Source of the DNA: Bacteroidaceae bacterium
Lineage (GTDB): Bacteria; Bacteroidota; Bacteroidia; Bacteroidales; Bacteroidaceae
DNA: 7,729 nucleotides
Assembly: GCA_017466965.1 (NCBI GenBank)
Contig: JAFTTD010000352.1
Coordinates: 1 to 7,729 of the forward strand
Reading direction: 5' to 3'
In this document: positions 6,839-7,729 of the stretch, piece after piece
Position numbering within the stretch: position 1 is the stretch's first letter
Layout: every line of letters starts with the position of its first letter
Notes under the pieces: generated by a model
What the model saw: the letters and a program-made list of their open reading frames with translations, nothing else
Databases searched by the model: none
Told to the model about the DNA's origin: nothing
Program-made: the position numbers and the translations under genes

Positions 6839-6925
6839 GTTTTATCTCCTGTGTGCTGTAGTTTGATTTCCAGCACAGTGGAGTTTGGTTTCCAGCGCAG
6901 TGAATTTTAGCCATTTGACAGTGGA
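6839..6925. repeat. Array of degenerate ~22-bp direct repeats between the two promoters
   Basis: The units at 6861-6882 and 6883-6904 are adjacent 22-mers differing at three positions; their cores are TTTCCAGCACAGTGGA and TTTCCAGCGCAGTGAA. A third, diverged copy ends in GACAGTGGA at 6917-6925. A weaker one at 6839-6860 shares about 13 of 22 positions with the first unit. The CAGTGGA/CAGTGAA core recurs at 6876, 6898 and 6919, spaced 22 and 21 bp, about two helical turns. The segment TCAGTGCGCTGGA (6826-6838) is a near-perfect inverted copy of the second unit's core. The array suggests cooperative binding sites for a regulator. Confidence 0.45.
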
Positions 6926-6965
6926 AAAGCACAGGATACGTCAAGATTGTGAAAAAATGAGTAAA

Positions 6966-6978
6966 ATCCTTTTAGGAT
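6966..6978. promoter_or_regulatory. Small palindrome at the expected -33 region of the plus-strand promoter
   Basis: ATCCT (6966-6970) and AGGAT (6974-6978) are perfect inverted halves around TTT. The site ends 14 nt before the predicted -7 box and covers the place where a TTTG -33 element would lie. It could be an operator half-site pair, but five-base arms are weak evidence. Confidence 0.25.
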
Positions 6979-6992
6979 GTGAAATGATTTTT

Positions 6993-7000
6993 TAATTTTG
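6993..7000 (+). promoter_or_regulatory. Bacteroidetes-type -7 box for the TonB-domain gene
   Basis: TAATTTTG matches the TAnnTTTG -7 consensus. The upstream -33 position has only TTTA (6971-6974), 18 nt away, so the promoter looks weak or dependent on an activator. The predicted start is near 7006, leaving a leader of about 90 nt before the ATG at 7096. Confidence 0.45.
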
Positions 7001-7095
7001 CAGATGTTAAGGGAGTCTTTGTCACTGTGATTAGTCGTCACTCTGACAATGAATTTCTAATCATTTTATCGTAATTTATACTTAAGTCATCTTTT

Positions 7096-7729
7096 ATGAA
7101 AAAATTATTCTCAAACATCGTTTTAGTGATAATGTTCTTGTTTGCAGGCTTTTCGGCTTCTGCATCTTCGTTGGTGTATATTCAGACAGACGGAAACACA
7201 GTGTTGGACAGTGCAGAAGTAGCCCCTTCATTCCCTGGCGGACAGGAGGCTTTGGAAAAGTGGATTAGTAAGAACCTCCGTTATCCTAACGAGGAACGAC
7301 TCAGCGGTGTTGGCGGAGAAGTTGTTGTCAGTTTCATTGTAGAGAAAGACGGTTCTATAAGAATGCCGAAAGTAGAGAAAGGCGTGTCTGCAGCTCTTAA
7401 TAACGAGGCCATCCGTTTGGTCAAGTCTATGCCTTACTGGAAAGCAGGCAAGCAGGGCGGCAAGAAGGTAAGAGTGAGGTCAAAGGTGTCTGTTATGTTT
7501 GGCAGAAAACCTGGCAGAGGTCTTATGAATGTTGTTCCACGAGGCAGTGTGATGAGAAATAATGGAGGAGGAAATGTGCCGATGCAGAAGATTGCAGCAA
7601 CAGAACAAAAGATACAACAAACAGAAACTGTTTCAGATTCATTGAAGAGTCGTTTGTCTGAATCAGAGCTTGATTCTATAAAAAATGAAGATAAAGGTGA
7701 AATCTATGAGAACTTTGAAATAATGCCAA
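7096..7729 (+). CDS. Exported TonB C-terminal-domain protein (partial, runs off the window)
   Basis: An open frame of 211 complete codons starts at ATG 7096 and has no stop before the end. Residues 1-24 are a signal peptide (MKKLFSN, then a hydrophobic VLVIMFLFAGFSA core, ASA/SS cleavage). Residues about 46-137 match the Bacteroidetes TonB C-terminal fold: FPGGQEALEKWISKNLRYP, then GGEVVVSFIVEKDGSI, then NNEAIRLVKSMPYWKAGKQGGKKVRVRSKVSVMF. In true TonB this domain contacts the TonB box of outer-membrane receptors. Here there is no cytoplasmic N-terminus or Pro-rich spacer before it, so the protein is probably periplasmic or envelope-associated and not a classical energy transducer, though an uncleaved signal anchor is possible. 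Residues 138-211 form a hydrophilic tail, Gly/Arg-rich then Gln/Ser/Glu-rich, of unknown function; a further domain may follow outside the window. It is transcribed divergently from the glycosidase gene. Confidence 0.8.
   Translation, partial: MKKLFSNIVLVIMFLFAGFSASASSLVYIQTDGNTVLDSAEVAPSFPGGQEALEKWISKNLRYPNEERLSGVGGEVVVSFIVEKDGSIRMPKVEKGVSAALNNEAIRLVKSMPYWKAGKQGGKKVRVRSKVSVMFGRKPGRGLMNVVPRGSVMRNNGGGNVPMQKIAATEQKIQQTETVSDSLKSRLSESELDSIKNEDKGEIYENFEIMP

Larger units (their letters stand above)
6502..7095. other. Divergent intergenic regulatory region without a convincing gene
   Basis: This stretch of 594 bases separates the minus-strand glycosidase from the plus-strand TonB-domain gene. It is AT-rich, with T- and A-homopolymer runs and stops in the frames examined. 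It holds a predicted promoter for each gene, an inverted repeat in the glycosidase leader, and a 22-bp degenerate repeat array between the promoters, all listed separately. I found no tRNA-like cloverleaf or protein-coding frame of recognisable content in it. Confidence 0.8.

Noticed and set aside
6710..6910. A 66-residue plus-strand open frame in the divergent intergenic region
   Set aside because: Composition is Cys/Phe-rich and unlike a real protein, it crosses the 22-bp repeat array, and it has no visible promoter or family resemblance.
7022..7030. TCACTGTGA near-palindrome as a CRP-like operator in the TonB-domain leader
   Set aside because: The arms are only 4 bp, it lies downstream of the predicted start site, and no supporting second site was seen.

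Overview
The window looks like a chromosomal segment of a Bacteroidales bacterium, most likely Prevotella-like. The evidence is the gene set (RluA-family pseudouridine synthase, Ddl, acyltransferase and NigD-like lipoprotein in a row, plus a GH127/146-type enzyme and a Bacteroidetes-style TonB C-terminal domain protein). Further support comes from starts without clear Shine-Dalgarno sites, two TAnnTTTG-type -7 boxes, and a lipoprotein with an acidic run directly after the lipidated cysteine. The genus is an inference.

Positions 1-3054 hold a plus-strand, probably co-transcribed housekeeping cluster: the 3' end of an RluA/RluD-type synthase, ddl, a PlsC/PlsB-superfamily acyltransferase and a NigD-like lipoprotein. 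Together they concern rRNA modification, peptidoglycan precursor synthesis, lipid synthesis and an envelope lipoprotein. Two things are abnormal. The ddl reading frame is interrupted by an in-frame TGA at codon 69, although both flanks match Ddl in the same frame. A terminator-like hairpin with a T tract also lies inside the signal-peptide codons of the lipoprotein gene.

Positions 3055-3216 form the intergenic gap between convergent genes and contain a strong bidirectional intrinsic terminator. The minus-strand gene at 3217-6501 encodes a large secreted enzyme: signal peptide, Ig-like (Big_4) domain, GH127/GH146-type catalytic domain with the Cys/Glu zinc-thiolate site, then several FIVAR-like helical repeats.

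Positions 6502-7095 are a non-coding divergent regulatory region of about 590 bases. It has a promoter for each flanking gene, an imperfect inverted repeat rich in gagtt/aactc words in the predicted leader of the glycosidase mRNA, and a small array of about 22-bp degenerate direct repeats between the two promoters. A plus-strand gene for an exported TonB C-terminal-domain protein begins at 7096 and runs off the window.

I do not see a clear new multi-gene system, phage, insertion sequence, CRISPR array, tRNA or rRNA. The best leads are the ddl stop codon, the hairpin overlapping the lipoprotein start, and the repeat architecture upstream of the glycosidase gene.
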